Assembly: GCF_000003815.2 (NCBI RefSeq)
Contig: NC_049981.1
Coordinates: forward strand, 5,524,312 to 5,588,311
Direction: 5' to 3'
DNA length: 64,000 bases
Source: Branchiostoma floridae
Lineage: Eukaryota; Chordata; Leptocardii; Amphioxiformes; Branchiostomatidae
Positions 12,801 through 27,800 of the stretch are shown piece by piece. Position numbers and translations under genes: made by a program. A model generated the notes under the pieces. That model made no database searches, was not told where the DNA came from, and saw only the letters and a list, made by a program, of their open reading frames with translations. Position 1 is the stretch's first letter. Each line of letters begins with the position of its first letter.

Positions 12801-15800
12801 GCGGGGTCACGGAAGGTCACGTCAGGAGGCCAAAAGAAAACAAATTTCCCCTCAGAAAAGTGCCAAAATTAATCATTTTAAAGTTGTTTATGTCCAAAAA
12901 TTTTACTTGAATCTTGTTACCAAGTATCTAATGCTTATCCATACCAAATTTCAGGTCATTTAATTGTAATACCAGGGTACAGGAGCCAAAAGTGTCCTTT
13001 TTTGGTCAAAAATTGGCCAAAAATCACAAAAATAAGCATTTTATTGCACTGTACACCAAAAGTGTTATTGAAATTATATAAAGGGATTATCAAGGCACAT
13101 CTGTGTCAAATTTCAGCTCATTCGGTTGCAATACCAAGGTACAGGAGCCAAAAGTGTCCTTTTTTGGTAAAAAATTGGTCAAAAAATCGCAAAAATAAGC
13201 ATTTTGTTGTACTGTACACCAAAAGTGTTATTGAATTTATATGGGGGCATTATCAAGGCACATCTCTGTCAAATTTCAGCTCATTTGGTTGTAATACCAG
13301 GCTACAGGGGCCAAAAGTGTCCTTTTTTGGTCAAAAATTGGTCAAAAAATCGCAAAAATAAGCATTTTGTTGTACTGTACACCAAAAGTGTTATCGAATT
13401 TATATGGGGGCATTATCAAGGCACATCTCTGTCAAATTTCAGCTCATTTGGTTGTAATACCAGGGTACAGGGGCCAAAATATACAGTTTTGGTCTAAAAT
13501 TGACCAAAAAATCTCAATAAAATCATTTTAGAGGCAGATATGAAAAAAAAACTGAGAAAAAAGCATCAAGGTATCGGCTCATTCTACCCTTGTGCCAAAT
13601 TTCAGGTCATTCGGTCCAGGAACGGCGGAGATGAATCACTTTGAAGATTTGACAGAAGAAAGAAAGAAGAAGAAGAAACATTACGAATACAATATATTTC
13701 ACCATACTATGTATGGCTGAAATATAAATATAATGTACCGACGGGCCTGTTACAATGGCTTCGGTCAAAACATATTTTCAAGAATTACCTTGACACTGTA
13801 TCTCAAAGAATCCAGCTGGGTTGCCTAACTTGTGGACCTCACAGTTCCCTACAATTGGCGGTTCAGTAACTGTGAAAGAGTACTCGGCAGAACCAGACTC
13901 CCCTGTGTTAATGTCCGTCACTGTAGATGTCACAGTGAACTGGCCTTGCTGCTTGAAATAAAGGATAATGTGTTGACTATATACTAGTACACAGAGAATT
14001 TGTGAGCTCCGGAATGCATATAAATGACGCCAAACTAATTATAGACGCATGGTCTGATATAACAGAGAGATGACAAGGTATGCAAAAATCAGAACATTGT
14101 AAACAAGTCCTACTTGCTATAAGTCAACAAAAGCACTACAAAGACAATTTGTCTGGTGTAGCCGCAAATTAATGAAACCATATGTTTCGATTCCGTGTTA
14201 GAATTAAGGGTAAATGACCCGCCCCGAGGTGTGTATGGTGTCATAACGCCTGGTCCTTTGCTATAACCTCCGAATAAAACCACCGGTGCCGGTGTCGATT
14301 CATTCTGACCAATCAAAAGGGCGATACACGCCGGTCTGGCGGGAATCTATGTGTGACGGCATCATAACCAACGTAAAACGGGGCCTGGCTATATGATAAT
14401 TCACATTTATATCTAGTAAAACTGCATTCATAGAAATTAACATACCGAATCAAAGACCTCTGCCCTGAACGTCACGTAGTCTTGACTTCTGTCATTCAGT
14501 ACGTCTGTCCTCCAGTCTTCTTCCGTCCAAGTCCCAGCTCCTCCCTGTGTCTGCACCAATGTCCAGTTGTACCTGTAGTTGTTGGGATCTGCTCGACAGT
14601 TGCTGCACAGCACGGACAGTCTCATCTTTTCTCCGGAGTTGATTTTGGGACCGCAGGTTCCGTAGATTGTGTCACAACTGTAGAAAGAGATTACAGAAAC
14701 AAAGAACATCAGGCAAAACCATACCAAATGACATACACAAGGAATTAATCTCTTGCTGGATCACATGAGGCATGAGTAGTTATCCATCTTATTTAGCAGA
14801 AAAACGTACATTCATAATTTCGTATCATTTTGACCCTCTACAATTTCAATGTTTAAAGCCCACACAGTTGGAAAACCCCCTGAAAATCATTACCTATTGT
14901 AGACCAGGTAATACTTGTGCATGCAAACAAAATGATTACATTTTCCACCATAGGGATATTTCAGCGAGTAATACAATCTTTGAAACTATGAACTGATATT
15001 TCAGACTTACATGACTGATGACTGTGGTATGGTCGAATTAACCACCTTTATGACCTGACTCGCAGAAGCACTGACCCTGTTGGGTGCAGACACCTCCACA
15101 GTAAACGTGAACCCGTAGTTAAGTGAACCCTGATTGGTATTTACTGTAAGGAGACCATCGGCTCCTCCATTCAATGCAGGGCAAACTCCATCTGAAAAAT
15201 ATACGCTGTTGTATAGTAAAATAAAGTCAACACGGAATTTGGTAACTGTCTTATAAAAGAAAGCAGGGTACATTCTGATGAAGAAATTGATGTTACTATG
15301 ATTATATGCAAGCAGTCGTAATTTTAAGCGTTGGACATACTATTAGGCGTCGATACACAATGGGACTTAAAGCTGTCCACAGATTTAGCATCAGTGCTGT
15401 AACGGCGGGGTGTTTGGTCCAGAACGTATAGGTTATGGGTTCGAATCCGCTGATGTGCTACTTATGTAGTGTGTGTCAGGTGCAAATGGGTACCAAGCTT
15501 TAGTTAGGGCCGTCCCTCGGATAGCACGTTAAACGGAGGTCTCGTATTTGGGAGAACTCCCCCCGAGCACGTTAGCACAACACTAATCGACAAGACTTTG
15601 GATAAATCCCGGTGTAAATAGATCAAAACTTAACGGTGACAGTCTGATCTCTAGGTTGACACCTTGAAAAGACGATAGTCCCCCTAATTTCAATCAATTG
15701 TGGTAAATCTCAATAAATAAATAAACATTACTTACTGATAGGATCACAAGACCAGCGATAGTCCAGGTCCGCGCTCCTTGATATGATACCGTCAGGATCC

Positions 15801-18800
15801 GATGACAGCGTGGCCGCATCTATGGTAAATTCACCAAGTCCAACCTGCCTTCTGGCCCCTCCCAAAATACCAGCAACGAGAGGGGAGGGCGTGATGCTCA
15901 CCGATGTGTTATGACTTATACCCGATACTACAACCCCTGTAGTAGTCTCAGTCATAATTACAGTGAGTCTAAACAGGTATAGACCATAGTCGAGTGTTCT
16001 GGGAGGAACCAGAAGGTCTGATTTTGCGGAAACAACATCGGTAAGGTCTTGCCACTGTGTTCCACTAGGTGGAATAAACTCCCATTTGTACTCAACATCT
16101 CGTTTCTCAACACAGTTTGCATTAACGTTGAGTCGACTGTTCAGTCTAAGCGCCCTACTGTGCGCGATTGTTGTTCCTCCACCCAAAATAGTTACATCAG
16201 GTGAGCAGTAGGTGCATCCGTATCCACCAGGTGTATTTATGCAGGTAGATCCTTGAGGACAAGCGGTTACCGTAGTGTTCTCTGTACACTCATCGAGATC
16301 TGAAATACAGGGTGTAGTAACTGTTATAACATCAATATCATACAAAGCAAACAATTGATATGGTAACAATTGAAAGAAGTGAAGTGCCTCTTTGTTTATT
16401 AAAAGTCACATATTGATGTTCGTGATTTACATCGTCAACAGAATATGCTCAATAAATCAGAGTTCCTAGATTGTAACACATCATTCTATTATTCCATAAG
16501 GTACTATGGGGTCTATATTTTCATGAACTAGAAAAAATACCTGTCACTGTTGCCTCAACAAACGGAAATGATGAGTTTTCCATGTTATTGTCGATGTAGT
16601 CCTGCAATCGATCCTCCAACGTAGCAGGTAACAAAGGTGCATCTCCTTCGACAAGTGTCAATGACTGAATGGCAACCAAGCTGCCTCTCACAAAGCTTCT
16701 AAACTCTGGGCTCCCAAATCTTTGGATTTCCGTCATGGAATTCACCATGTAGTTGAACTGCCATGGAAGAGGGTAGTTTTAGTGAGTTATCGTGGCAATA
16801 ATGTCACATCATTTAAAACAATCGATGCAAAGATATCAAAACAAAAGTACAGCGACTTTTGCAAGGTCTACAAAACTATATATAATTTTTCAACATGAAT
16901 GTGTAGCATTCCATGATGAAGAAAATGTGTTTCGTAAGCCGGACGGACTACAGAATATTGAACGAAAATCACCAATGGCAAGGCCGCTGTGAAAAGAAAA
17001 AAAGACACATTGGAGTAGCATATGTCTTGAATGGACAATTACGATTCTGGTAAGAATTGGTCAAAGGCATTCTAGCATCACGTTCATCGATTTTTTAAGA
17101 TATTCAGGTCAGGATAAGGAATGATAGAATGCATACCTGACGTAAATGTTCTTTCTTGCTCTGTTCATACTGTGGTCCACTGGTTGCATGTTTGCCAGGG
17201 TCATAGTCGAAATCCTCATTGTAGACAGTGCGGACGTAGAACTTGTTCAAAGCTGTGAAAAATAAATAATTATTAAGTGATGATAGGAATGGCTCCATAT
17301 ACTAGTAGCGCCTATGGCAATCAAGCAGTAGGGATGCGTCGTCGGTTTACACATTCCAAAGCTTTTGAGAAATCAAGGAGTGATAGCAGGGTAGTTTTAC
17401 GATATCAGAATCAAGAATCTCGAAGAAGTCTCTCGACAATTTTATGATGATTGTGATAAAGGTGATTTCGTAGGAGCTCGTCCATTCTGCCCCACGACTT
17501 ATCCCAAGGCATACACTACAGATTAAGTGGGAAGGAAACAGACTGCAGTCTTATCAAACTGGGCTAAATTTTTTTCCGAAAAAAAAAGAGGGGGGCATGC
17601 AGATGTAAGTAAAATATCTACCTGTGCATTTGTCTTGGAATCGTACGAGCCATGAAAGACAGTCACATCTGTAGCTTCCTATGGTGTTTACGCAGCGTTC
17701 CCGTAATCCTTTGCAGGGAGACATTCTGCACTCATCTATATCTGTGCAAAGAAAATATTTTAGAAATGATATTCGATATATAGAAAATATGCCGATGTAG
17801 GTTAACCCTATTCAGACGGGGGGGGGGGGGGCTTTTGAGGCTCGCGACAACTCCGATGCCCTATAACGCCAGAACGCCTTACGCTAAAGCCACCAAACTT
17901 GGTGAGTTTTCCTAAAATATTGTTGGCAACAATTTTATGAAGTTTGAAATTTTTCCATTTTTTCATGTTGCCATGGCAACCGTTTGCTGACAGGCAGTTT
18001 TGCCAAAAATCACTATTTTTGGTTCTAACAATGTATTTTTCACATTAATTTGCTGTATTACTGCTATTTTGTTACATAAATAAAATCTTATATTATTTAG
18101 CATATCTTTCATAATTATATATGCATAAATTATGCTAATTTGATGACGTCATCAGCCCAAAATCAAAGATGGCGGACCGTATGGCCAGATCAAGAATAAC
18201 AAGCTAATTATCCCTCAAAATTTGTAACTACCTGGTATTTTTTCATCAAAAAACATCTAAATGAATGAATTTAGTCTATTTCCATTGCCCTTTGTGATTA
18301 TATGTTGCAATAAAAGTAGTTTTAAAAATTCAAGGTGGTGAATATAATATGGCGGAGCCTAACTCGTATCTTAGATGTGCATGACGTCATTTTATGACGT
18401 CATTATGACGTCATCGATGTTGCTATTGGCAATACAAGTCGAAATAAACATAATTATTCTATTATCTGTACTTGTTGTTACATTTTTGTAGTATAACTTG
18501 AAGTTTTCTGAGAATGCCCTTTTTTCATGGGTCCGGCCAATATAATAAAATTGATGACGTCATAATTACGTCATCTTAGATCAACGTAACGTCAAACGTC
18601 AAATACTTGTCAGACATTATGTCGATATCATGTCCTAAAAATTTGGTGGCCCTACGGCACGTCGTTCAAGAGTTAGAGGACGAAGAAGTGGAGGGCCTCA
18701 AAAGCACCCCCCCCGGTCCAGGGATGACCAAAAAAGCCCGGTCTGAATAGGGTCAAACATCCAGGTAAATAGACTGTTACACAGGAATATGTTTGGTATA

Positions 18801-21800
18801 CGGTAGGGTTGGGTCACAAGTGCAGGAATATTCAACACGTAGTCCTCAACCCTTCATTGGCTTGAGCGATGTTACTGTTTATGAAAAATGTCAAAAAGAT
18901 CCAATCACATTTCTAAATAAGGATATTGCTATCATTATATCAGCCAGCTATGTTGACCAGAAAATAAACATCTTTCGTGGTCTTTGGGTTCTTCACATTT
19001 TCCATGCTCTTTTCTATAAAGGGTATCATTTCTGCTTTTCTTGTACGCGTACACGTATATGTTAACATTTCAAATCCTTACCTTCACAAATGTGTCCATT
19101 TCCAACCCATCCACTGTTACATGTACAGGTTGGGGTAGCATCTTGACAGGAGGCTTGGTCATGGCAGCGCGTTGGACACGTGGCTTGCTGGCGAGTGCCG
19201 GATGTTGAACCTATGGTACCTATGGAAATAGGTGGACGGACCGATATGCCTGTACTGATTGTTGAAGCTGTGGTACTAGTGGAAACAGATGTACGGTCCG
19301 AAATTCCTGCATTGGTTGTTGAAATTGTGGTACTTGTAAAAATAGTTGGACGGGTTGATATTCCTTTGCTGGGTGTTGAACCTCTGGTACTTGTGGCATC
19401 CGGTGGTCGGGTGAATATTTCTGTAAAGAAAAACAAAATTACGAACCTTTTGTGGAGTGCTTTTCTTCAGTACACAGAAGCTATCTATTGTTAATGGGGT
19501 AGTAAAATTGAGGTTGGTCAATTATCTTTTTTACTTGTGCACTTAAGATGTATGTATAATACCCGCCCTCCCACATGCTAATTCTTATTTAAACAGTGAA
19601 AAAAGGGTCTTATTTCATGCACCATTCGCTGTTTGTTTATAGTTGTTTGCATTTGATTTTGATTGCAAGCCAGCATAATTCTATTATGTCAAGTTCTTAA
19701 GTTACCAAATGATCTTCGAAAGTAATTTTGTCTCTCTGAAAATAAAGATTATTGGTTATGTTGGAACATTGTTGCTCCATGTTCCATCAGCTTGGCACGT
19801 CACAAAGGAATCTCCTTTCAGTTGGTATCCCGAGTTACAGGTGATCGTAACCTGGTTCGGGTAGTAGTGTGGTCCTGTAGGACTCAGCGCTCCGTTAGTT
19901 GGGGCCGTCAACCTCGGACATGGTATGGCTGTAATGGTTTAAGAGTTTTGTTCACGAACGTTTTGAGTCAAATAATGTGCACTGAGTGACGTCTTCTGTC
20001 GACTTTTGGATTTAGGAATAAGTGTTACACGTCTAATGATCTAGCCACTACTAATTTTCATCTCCTAATGCCCTGTCACATTATCCGCGATCTTCGGGCG
20101 TATCGATGGAAGATCGGCCATATTTAATATCGACAGAGGGTTGTACGTATTTTTTACCTGAAAACCCGTCCCTGTGAAATATAAGCCATACTTTGTACCT
20201 TGTACAATTGTTGTGCAATAAAGTTAAGATTATAACCGAGACTCGGGCGATTGCCGCAGAATCGTCGTCCGATCGATTTTCGCCAAATGTGACAGGGTTA
20301 TAACTTATAAGGCCCCATTCCTCTAGACGGCGATCGAGCTGCGACCTCGATGCAGCCTGGACTTCTGTAGCCATTGACTTCATATTTCATTCAAGACGTT
20401 GAAGTATGAATACAATGACCACAAAACATCCAAAGCTTGAAAAGACTCATTTTCTGTGAAATTCGATGAACACTCTAGATCTGTCAAATCGCTCGGTTAC
20501 CTCCCTGGTGAAATAGTAGTATAAACGGTCTTTCTTGTTACCTGATTTGTTCTGTTCTACAGACAGTCACTGAAGAAAGACAGCGTATGCTCAAAATCTT
20601 GACCGCTTCTATATCATCTACAGAGTGATTGTTACATCGCGTGAAACCAGTGTGCTTATTTTCAACTAATAGTTTAGGATTAATGTAAGAGACACAGTTG
20701 ACTAAATTGTCTATTGATTAAAAGTCATCTTACGTTCACATGTTGGAACAGGATTAGTCCACGTTGTGTCTGCTTGACACGTCACACTTGATGCTCCATT
20801 CAGCAGGTATCCCGCGTTACATCGGAACGTCACCGTTTCCCCGTAGGAGTTCCCTCCAGTAGGGGGTGTTCGTGCTCCGTTAGCTGGGGCCATCAACGAC
20901 GAACATTTTCCGCCTGAAATTAAAAAAAAAATTTATGATGGGAATCTTTTTCTGTACTGAAGATACACAGCCTGTACATATTAAGCTAGCTCCTTGAGAG
21001 CACCACCCAAAAGGGAAACATGTACAGATCTAAACTCAGCACAAAAAGTTTGGAATATCAACTTTAGCTAATTATATTTCCGTTTTTTTTGCATCAATTT
21101 CAATGTGTTATATATCAATAGAAAGCGTGTATGGTTTTCTTTCATATGGTATCAAACTCTTTATGACTATAAATTCGTGAAACGAGCACCACGGCTGCTT
21201 AGCTTACGTCAGTGGGTCGCGAAAAAAAGTGCCCAAATGTCCCTTCTTGTGTTCAACACTATCATACTGTTGGTAAGGGTGAGGGTGTCAAGGATTCAAT
21301 CTATTCTTTTTTCACATAATCTTTGGTATACATCCAAGTTTATCTTTAACATTTGATAAGAGTATATGTGCCCTTTAAACGATGGAACAGGATTGCTCCA
21401 TGTTCCTCCGGCTTGGCACGTCGATGTAGTCGCGCCGTTCAGTGTGTATCCCGAGTTACAGGTGAACGTTACTGTATTCCCGAGAGACGTCGCTCCGGGA
21501 GGACTCAGCGCTCCGTTAGTTGGGGCCGTCAACATTGAACATTTTCCGGCTGAAATGTTCAATGACCTTGTATTGAAGATGCACAGGTCATGCAATTTCA
21601 TTCTGATACTCTCTTTTTAGATATTATCTACATATAATACAAATCGATTAAAAATTTCTATTAGATATCAACTTGCAAGTCGTCTTACGGTCGCATGTTG
21701 GAGTAGGGTTGTTCCATGTTCCGTCAGTTTGGCACGTCGCAGTTTCATCACCGTTCCGTCCGTATCCCGTGTTACAGGTGAACGTAACCGTGACAGGGTA

Positions 21801-24800
21801 GTTGTGCGGTGCTGGAGGACTCAGCGCTCCATTAGTTGGGGGCGTCAACATTACACATGATCTGGCTGAAATGATACAATAGACTTGATGAAGAACTTTA
21901 TAGGTCCTGAATACTAATGTTCCGTTGACAAACATGTATGGCGAGTTTAAAGTCGTAATAAGGAAGCCTACTTTTCTTTTAATAAAGTTATCCTTAACTA
22001 GAAATGAAACCTTCGGGCAGGTGTACGGTCCAGGAGAATTCAGTGCCCGTTAGTTGGCGGTAATGGCGGTCATCGTGTCCCTGAAATAGTAACTACGCAT
22101 TACATCTCTCTCTCTCTCTCTCCCTCTCACTCACAGTCTCTCTCTCTCTCTCTCATTCTCTCTCTCTCTCTCTCTCATTCTCTCTCTCTCTTTCTCTCTG
22201 TCCTGTAAAACGACGCATTTTAATCATAAAAATCCGACAAATTTACCCTGGAAAAGCAGACTTTAACCAGGGCTGGCAGAGAATTTGTTAGGGAGCCAAG
22301 GCAGTTCTTTCCTAGGACTTTCGATAAGCTCTCTGTTGAAGTGTCATGCAGGGAGTGGGTTGCCGGTCTAGCTAGGCCTCCCCGGACTGCTGATCAAAGG
22401 TTCTCGGGAATAACTGCCTTGGCTGCCGAACAAATTTTCTGACGGCCCTGGCTAGAATCTGGTATTTCAGCGTAGGTCAATCAAATACATTTACCAGATA
22501 TAGTAGGCCTTCTTTTACTCTCTTTACTATCTAGTAAATGTATTCTACAAGTTAGTACAACTCGCTGGACTTGTTAGCATACATTAACTTGCAAGTCGTC
22601 TTACGTGTGCATGTTGGAACAGGGTTGCTCCATGATCCGTCAGTTTGGCACACCGTAGTTTGAGCGCCGTTCCGTACATATCCCGGGTTACAGGTGAACG
22701 TAACCGTTGCAGGGTAGCTGTGCGGTGCGGCAGGACTCAGCGCTCCGTTAGTTGGTGCCGTCAGCGCATTACATTGTCTGGCTGTAATGGTACAATAGAC
22801 TTGATGATGAGCCTTTTAGGTTCTAAATGCTTATGATTCGTGAATAAATATGTATGGTATTTTGCAATTGCTGGCATTGACCAAAATAAAAGCCGACCTA
22901 CGTGTGCATGTTGGGACAGCATTGCTCCATGTTCCGTCGGCTTGGCACGTCGTACTATTAGCGCCGTTCAGGACGTTTCCCGTGCTACAATTGAACCTGA
23001 TCACGTCCGGGTAGGGGTACGGTCCGACATCACGGACCCCTCCGTTAGTTGGGATAGTCAACACCGGGCATAATCTGGCTGTATGATCATAAGAGAACAA
23101 TTGATATTCATAAAAACAATATATTTACATACTGAAGTAGTATAGAGTCAGCACGATGAGTCCCATTATTCAGGAGCAAGAAGGAGCAGGTCAAAGGTCA
23201 TCGCCTGCTGGTATCATTTATTCAGGCGGAGCAAGGTGAAGCAGGTCAGGGGTCACATATCATTTATTCAGGTATAGCAGGTCAGGGGTCAGATATTATT
23301 TATTCAACTGATACCAGCAGGTGATGACCTTTGACCTGCTCCTTCTTGCTCCTGAATAAATGGACTCATCGTACTGACTCTATACTACTTACTGAAGATG
23401 CACAAAGCAATGATTGTTAATTTTAGTCTGTTTATCAACGTTTGAAAACTTACAAGTTTTACAAGTTCTCTTTGTTTGATTTTATTTTCACAACAATTTC
23501 TTTACTCAAGAACACAATGATACAACCATTGAATAAAAGTGTGCAAAACATTAGCAATTACAATAAGCGTTCGTAGAACTCAACCTCCGTGAAATGGGTA
23601 AGGATGTGGTGGTTGGAGGGTGTTGTATAGACATCTCAGGGGCTAGCCTAACAGTATATGATACGTCCCATTGGCAAAAATTCCCGGAATTCTACAGGAT
23701 TTTTTCCGCGCCAATGTAGTTGCATCATACCTTTGGAGTGGAATAATTTGGGTTGACAGATTGTCAAGGTATTTGAAATGCAGATAGCTTTTGTCATGGG
23801 CTGTGAGCGAGCGAGTGAGTGAGATAGCTTTAGAGATGCTTTACATAATCAATTTTTTATTATGCAAATCAGGGGCTAATTCGGAGAATAATGAGGACAG
23901 TTCATAAGCCTGCTTCAACGATAAGACACATGTAACTGACAAAGGGGGAAATTTTAGCCTAACTGGGTAAGCAATATTTATTGGGGGTTACATGAACTAG
24001 CAACTCATCTTACGTGTGCATGTTGGAACAGGGTTGCTCCATGTTCCGTCAGCTTGGCATGTCACGGGAGTCACTCCGCTTAGTTCGTATCCCGTGTTAC
24101 AGGTGAACGATATCTGGTCCTGGTAGGAGTTTGAACCAGTAGGCGGTGTCCGAGCTCCGTTAGTTGGGGCCGTCAAATCCGGACATTGTCTCCCTGAAGT
24201 GGTTTAACAGTCTTTTGTAGGAACCTTTAACTCCACGTAGACCTGGGCTCTAGTCAAAATTTATGTCGCATCGCGTACGAACGGATTACGCTATAAACAC
24301 AGAACTTGGCGACCATTTCTAAAACTATCTTGCACAACATTTGTAATAATGAATTAAATCCATCATCAATAAATAGTTTGCCAAGAATCGCTAACATCCT
24401 ACAATGCCAAACTCGTCTTACGTGTGCATGTTGGAATAGGATTGCTCCATGCTCCGTCCGCTTGGCATGTCGCATCAAAAGCACCGTTCCGTACGTATCC
24501 CGTGTTACAAGTGAACCTGATCACGTCCTGGTAGGAGTTTGCTCCGGTAGGGGGCGTTCGCGCTCCGTTAGTTGGTGCCGTCAAATCCGGACACCTCGCT
24601 GAAACCGATATGTTGTATTCTTCAGGAATTAAGCTTTTAGGGATCTACATAGTCATACTGCTTAGAACAGCATTTATTTCGAAAGACTTTTACGGAACGT
24701 ACCTCTAGTGAATTTGAAAACTGGGCGACCTATTCGCCAGAAAAAAATTGATTTCCTTATGTTCAGGTGTATAAATTACACTACGTTGATAATACTCAAT

Positions 24801-27800
24801 TAGTTGAAGTTCGCCTTACGTGTGCATGTTGGGACAGGGTTGCTCCATGTTCCGTCAGCTCGGCACGTCACAAGAGAGACACCGTCCAGGTCGTATCCCG
24901 AGTTACAGGTGAACGTTATCTGATTCTGGTAGAGGTTCGATCCGGTAGAGGGCGTCCGAGCTCCATTAGTTGGGGCCGCCAACACCGGACATTGTCTGGC
25001 TGAAATGATCAATAACATTTGTTACCAGTATCTATTGTTTATTGTTTTACTCATGATCAAGATGCACTACGCCTATCGCGATTTAAGTCTATTTTATTTG
25101 AATACACGTGTCATGAAATCTGTTTGTTATACTTCCTCTGCAATCTGCTTATTGCTTGAATAGTGCAATTCGATGGTAGCCTGAGTACCATCCTATGTAG
25201 TGACCGCTGGCTCAAAACTTTTGCTTGGCAAATCAAAGGAGAGACTCCGTTCAGTTGGTATCCCGAGTTACAGGTGACCGTAACCTGGTTTTGGTAGGAG
25301 TACGGTCCGGGAGGACTCAGCACTCCGTTAGTTGGGGCCGTCAGCGTCGGACATTGTCTGGCTGTAATGGTCAGTTATATGTACCTTTTACTTTTGGGAT
25401 TTATTTTTGTACTAAAGATAAACAAAATTTTTAATCAATGTCCGTCTATCAAATTTTGAATTAAGAAATGCAAATGTGTCTATTTTACCATTTTGATTGA
25501 CATTTGTAACATGTATTAATTTGAAACGCTATAAAACGGTAGCTTTTATAAAACATCAAAAAGGGAACATGTTTAACTAAAACCTTTTTTTAAAATAACA
25601 CACACATGCAAAACATGACAGAAAGATACGAAAAAAGCCAAAGAAAATATTCTCAAGTCATACCTACAATAATGCATTTAATGGTAAAATCGTATATTGT
25701 TCAACCCACCATTTGGTATGGTGCAGTTGTCCTCAGGCAGTTGTTGGCAGTACCAAGCATAAGGTATAGCACCGACGGCCTGAGCTTGTTGCCCACAGGC
25801 ATCATTAATCTCAAGGCAAAAGGAGCGGCATGGAAGTCTGTGGAATCAAACAGTTGAGGCAAATTCCTTATTGTTCAAATTGTATTTTTACATCCATAGG
25901 AATCTAATTATTATAACTACTGTAGAAGATGAGACGGTGGGCGCCATAGACTTCCTGCAACCTATGATCCACTGATTACTGAGTAACGTGTTCTATCTGC
26001 ATAACGTGACGTCACGACAACAGTGAATTGTTCATTCCTTGACAAAGACTGGTGCTGTTCAGTCGAAAATTTGGATGAGTCCAATTTTTGCGTTGGATAT
26101 TACAGTTAAACTTGTTCAATAATGATTTCTACCAACAAAGATGAACTTTCATGTTAAGAATCCAACTATTGTTGTTATATATACCTTGCCATGCATTTGA
26201 CTGAATTCAATTTCCTTATCTATTCCTCTTAGTGTTCAGCTAAGATAATCTCTTTACGTTTCACAAGCATGCAACTTATCGTATAGCTATTTGTCAATGT
26301 CCTAAGATACTCACATTTGCCCTCCAGACGTGCATTGGGGAAAGGAAAACGAACACAAGAAGAAATACATATCCGGGTGACAGTCACTGATGTTATTGTA
26401 TGGTGAGAACGTTGAATTGGCAATCCCAATGGCGATCTCTTGATTTGTCCACTGGAAAAGGTTCGGGAAGGATGTTTGGGAGTACGACAGGCCCATGCAA
26501 CGGTTGTACCGGATAGGTTCGCATTCTAAATATAGAAAAAATAGATATTGATGAACTTTCAGAAGGTAATCGATGCCTGTATGTAATCAATACAGTAATA
26601 ACACAATAAATCTCCAAACGGAAGGGTGCCAGAATTAGGTACAGGTCTCCCTTTTATGGCAGTTAAGTGTAAGATTATAAATTACTGCTAAATCAAATAA
26701 TATATCCAGAAGAAATGTTGGTTCGATCGACAGTCGATGAATTTAGCAAAAGTAACGTAACGGAATAAACATTCAACTGCTGAATTCTTTGATCAATTAC
26801 AACGGTATGGCTCTAAAATACTTACCTGTTGGTTTTTCGACAAGAGAGCATGTTGGATCGCCGTCCTGGTCAGGAAATACGTCGCATGAAAAAGGTAACC
26901 CCAGCCCAACCGGCGAGCACGTCGTGTTTATTTCCTCGCAGACATTCCTGCACAACTGTATCTGCGGACATTAACGTACACCATGATTACATGTAACAGT
27001 AGCTATTAGAGGTGAGAAATAATTCAGGTCCAGAGGATCAGTTTCAGGTCAAGACCTGAACCTGGACATAATTGTATTTGAAAGCAAATGAATTGGCGGT
27101 ACTCAAAGCAATGGACCACGTCACTGTAAAAAAATCTGCTTAGTGGAGAGTTTGACACCCACAGGCTTTAAACAATCCTATCTTCATTTAGCTCCGTTTC
27201 TGACCGGTCCAACAAGAACAAGAATTCGGAGACCTCATATCTCCACGAAATAGTCTGATTATGTAAATGACTTCCACATTTGCATGATCTATGCTTGATT
27301 ATGTAACACCTGTAAATAACCTACACTGGTCACTATGTTGATTGTCCAAGGATTTACCACATCGATGAATTATGGCACGTTTGCATTAATTATGCAAATT
27401 AAGGACTTATTTGCATATTTGGCATCTGATAATGTTCCATCAGCCACAAACTATATATATATTACATGTATTTGAGTTCTGTAAAGGAAACACGGTGGTC
27501 AAATTCGGTCTCAAAACCTCCCATTTCTAGTCGAATTCAAACCTGGTTCCACATGTTCGATCTGCCGTAATTCGAATCGAACCCGTGTTCTATTTAGGTC
27601 ATCTGCGGTCATGGAAGGTAAAACAGTGCTTTCTGGCCTTTTCTCCCCCAACTACATTGAATAAGGCGAAAAATATAGTTTTTCACCAATATAAACAATT
27701 TTCTGGACAGTACATCTACGCTGTCCCTTTTTTTGGGTCCTGTAATATGTAACGAAGCTACTGGCGTTTTTGTTGGTGACCTTGAATATAATACGCGTGT

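Noticed and set aside
13002-13497. Overlapping 97- and 119-residue ORFs
   Set aside because: They are the 163-bp tandem units of transposon copy B read through in two frames.
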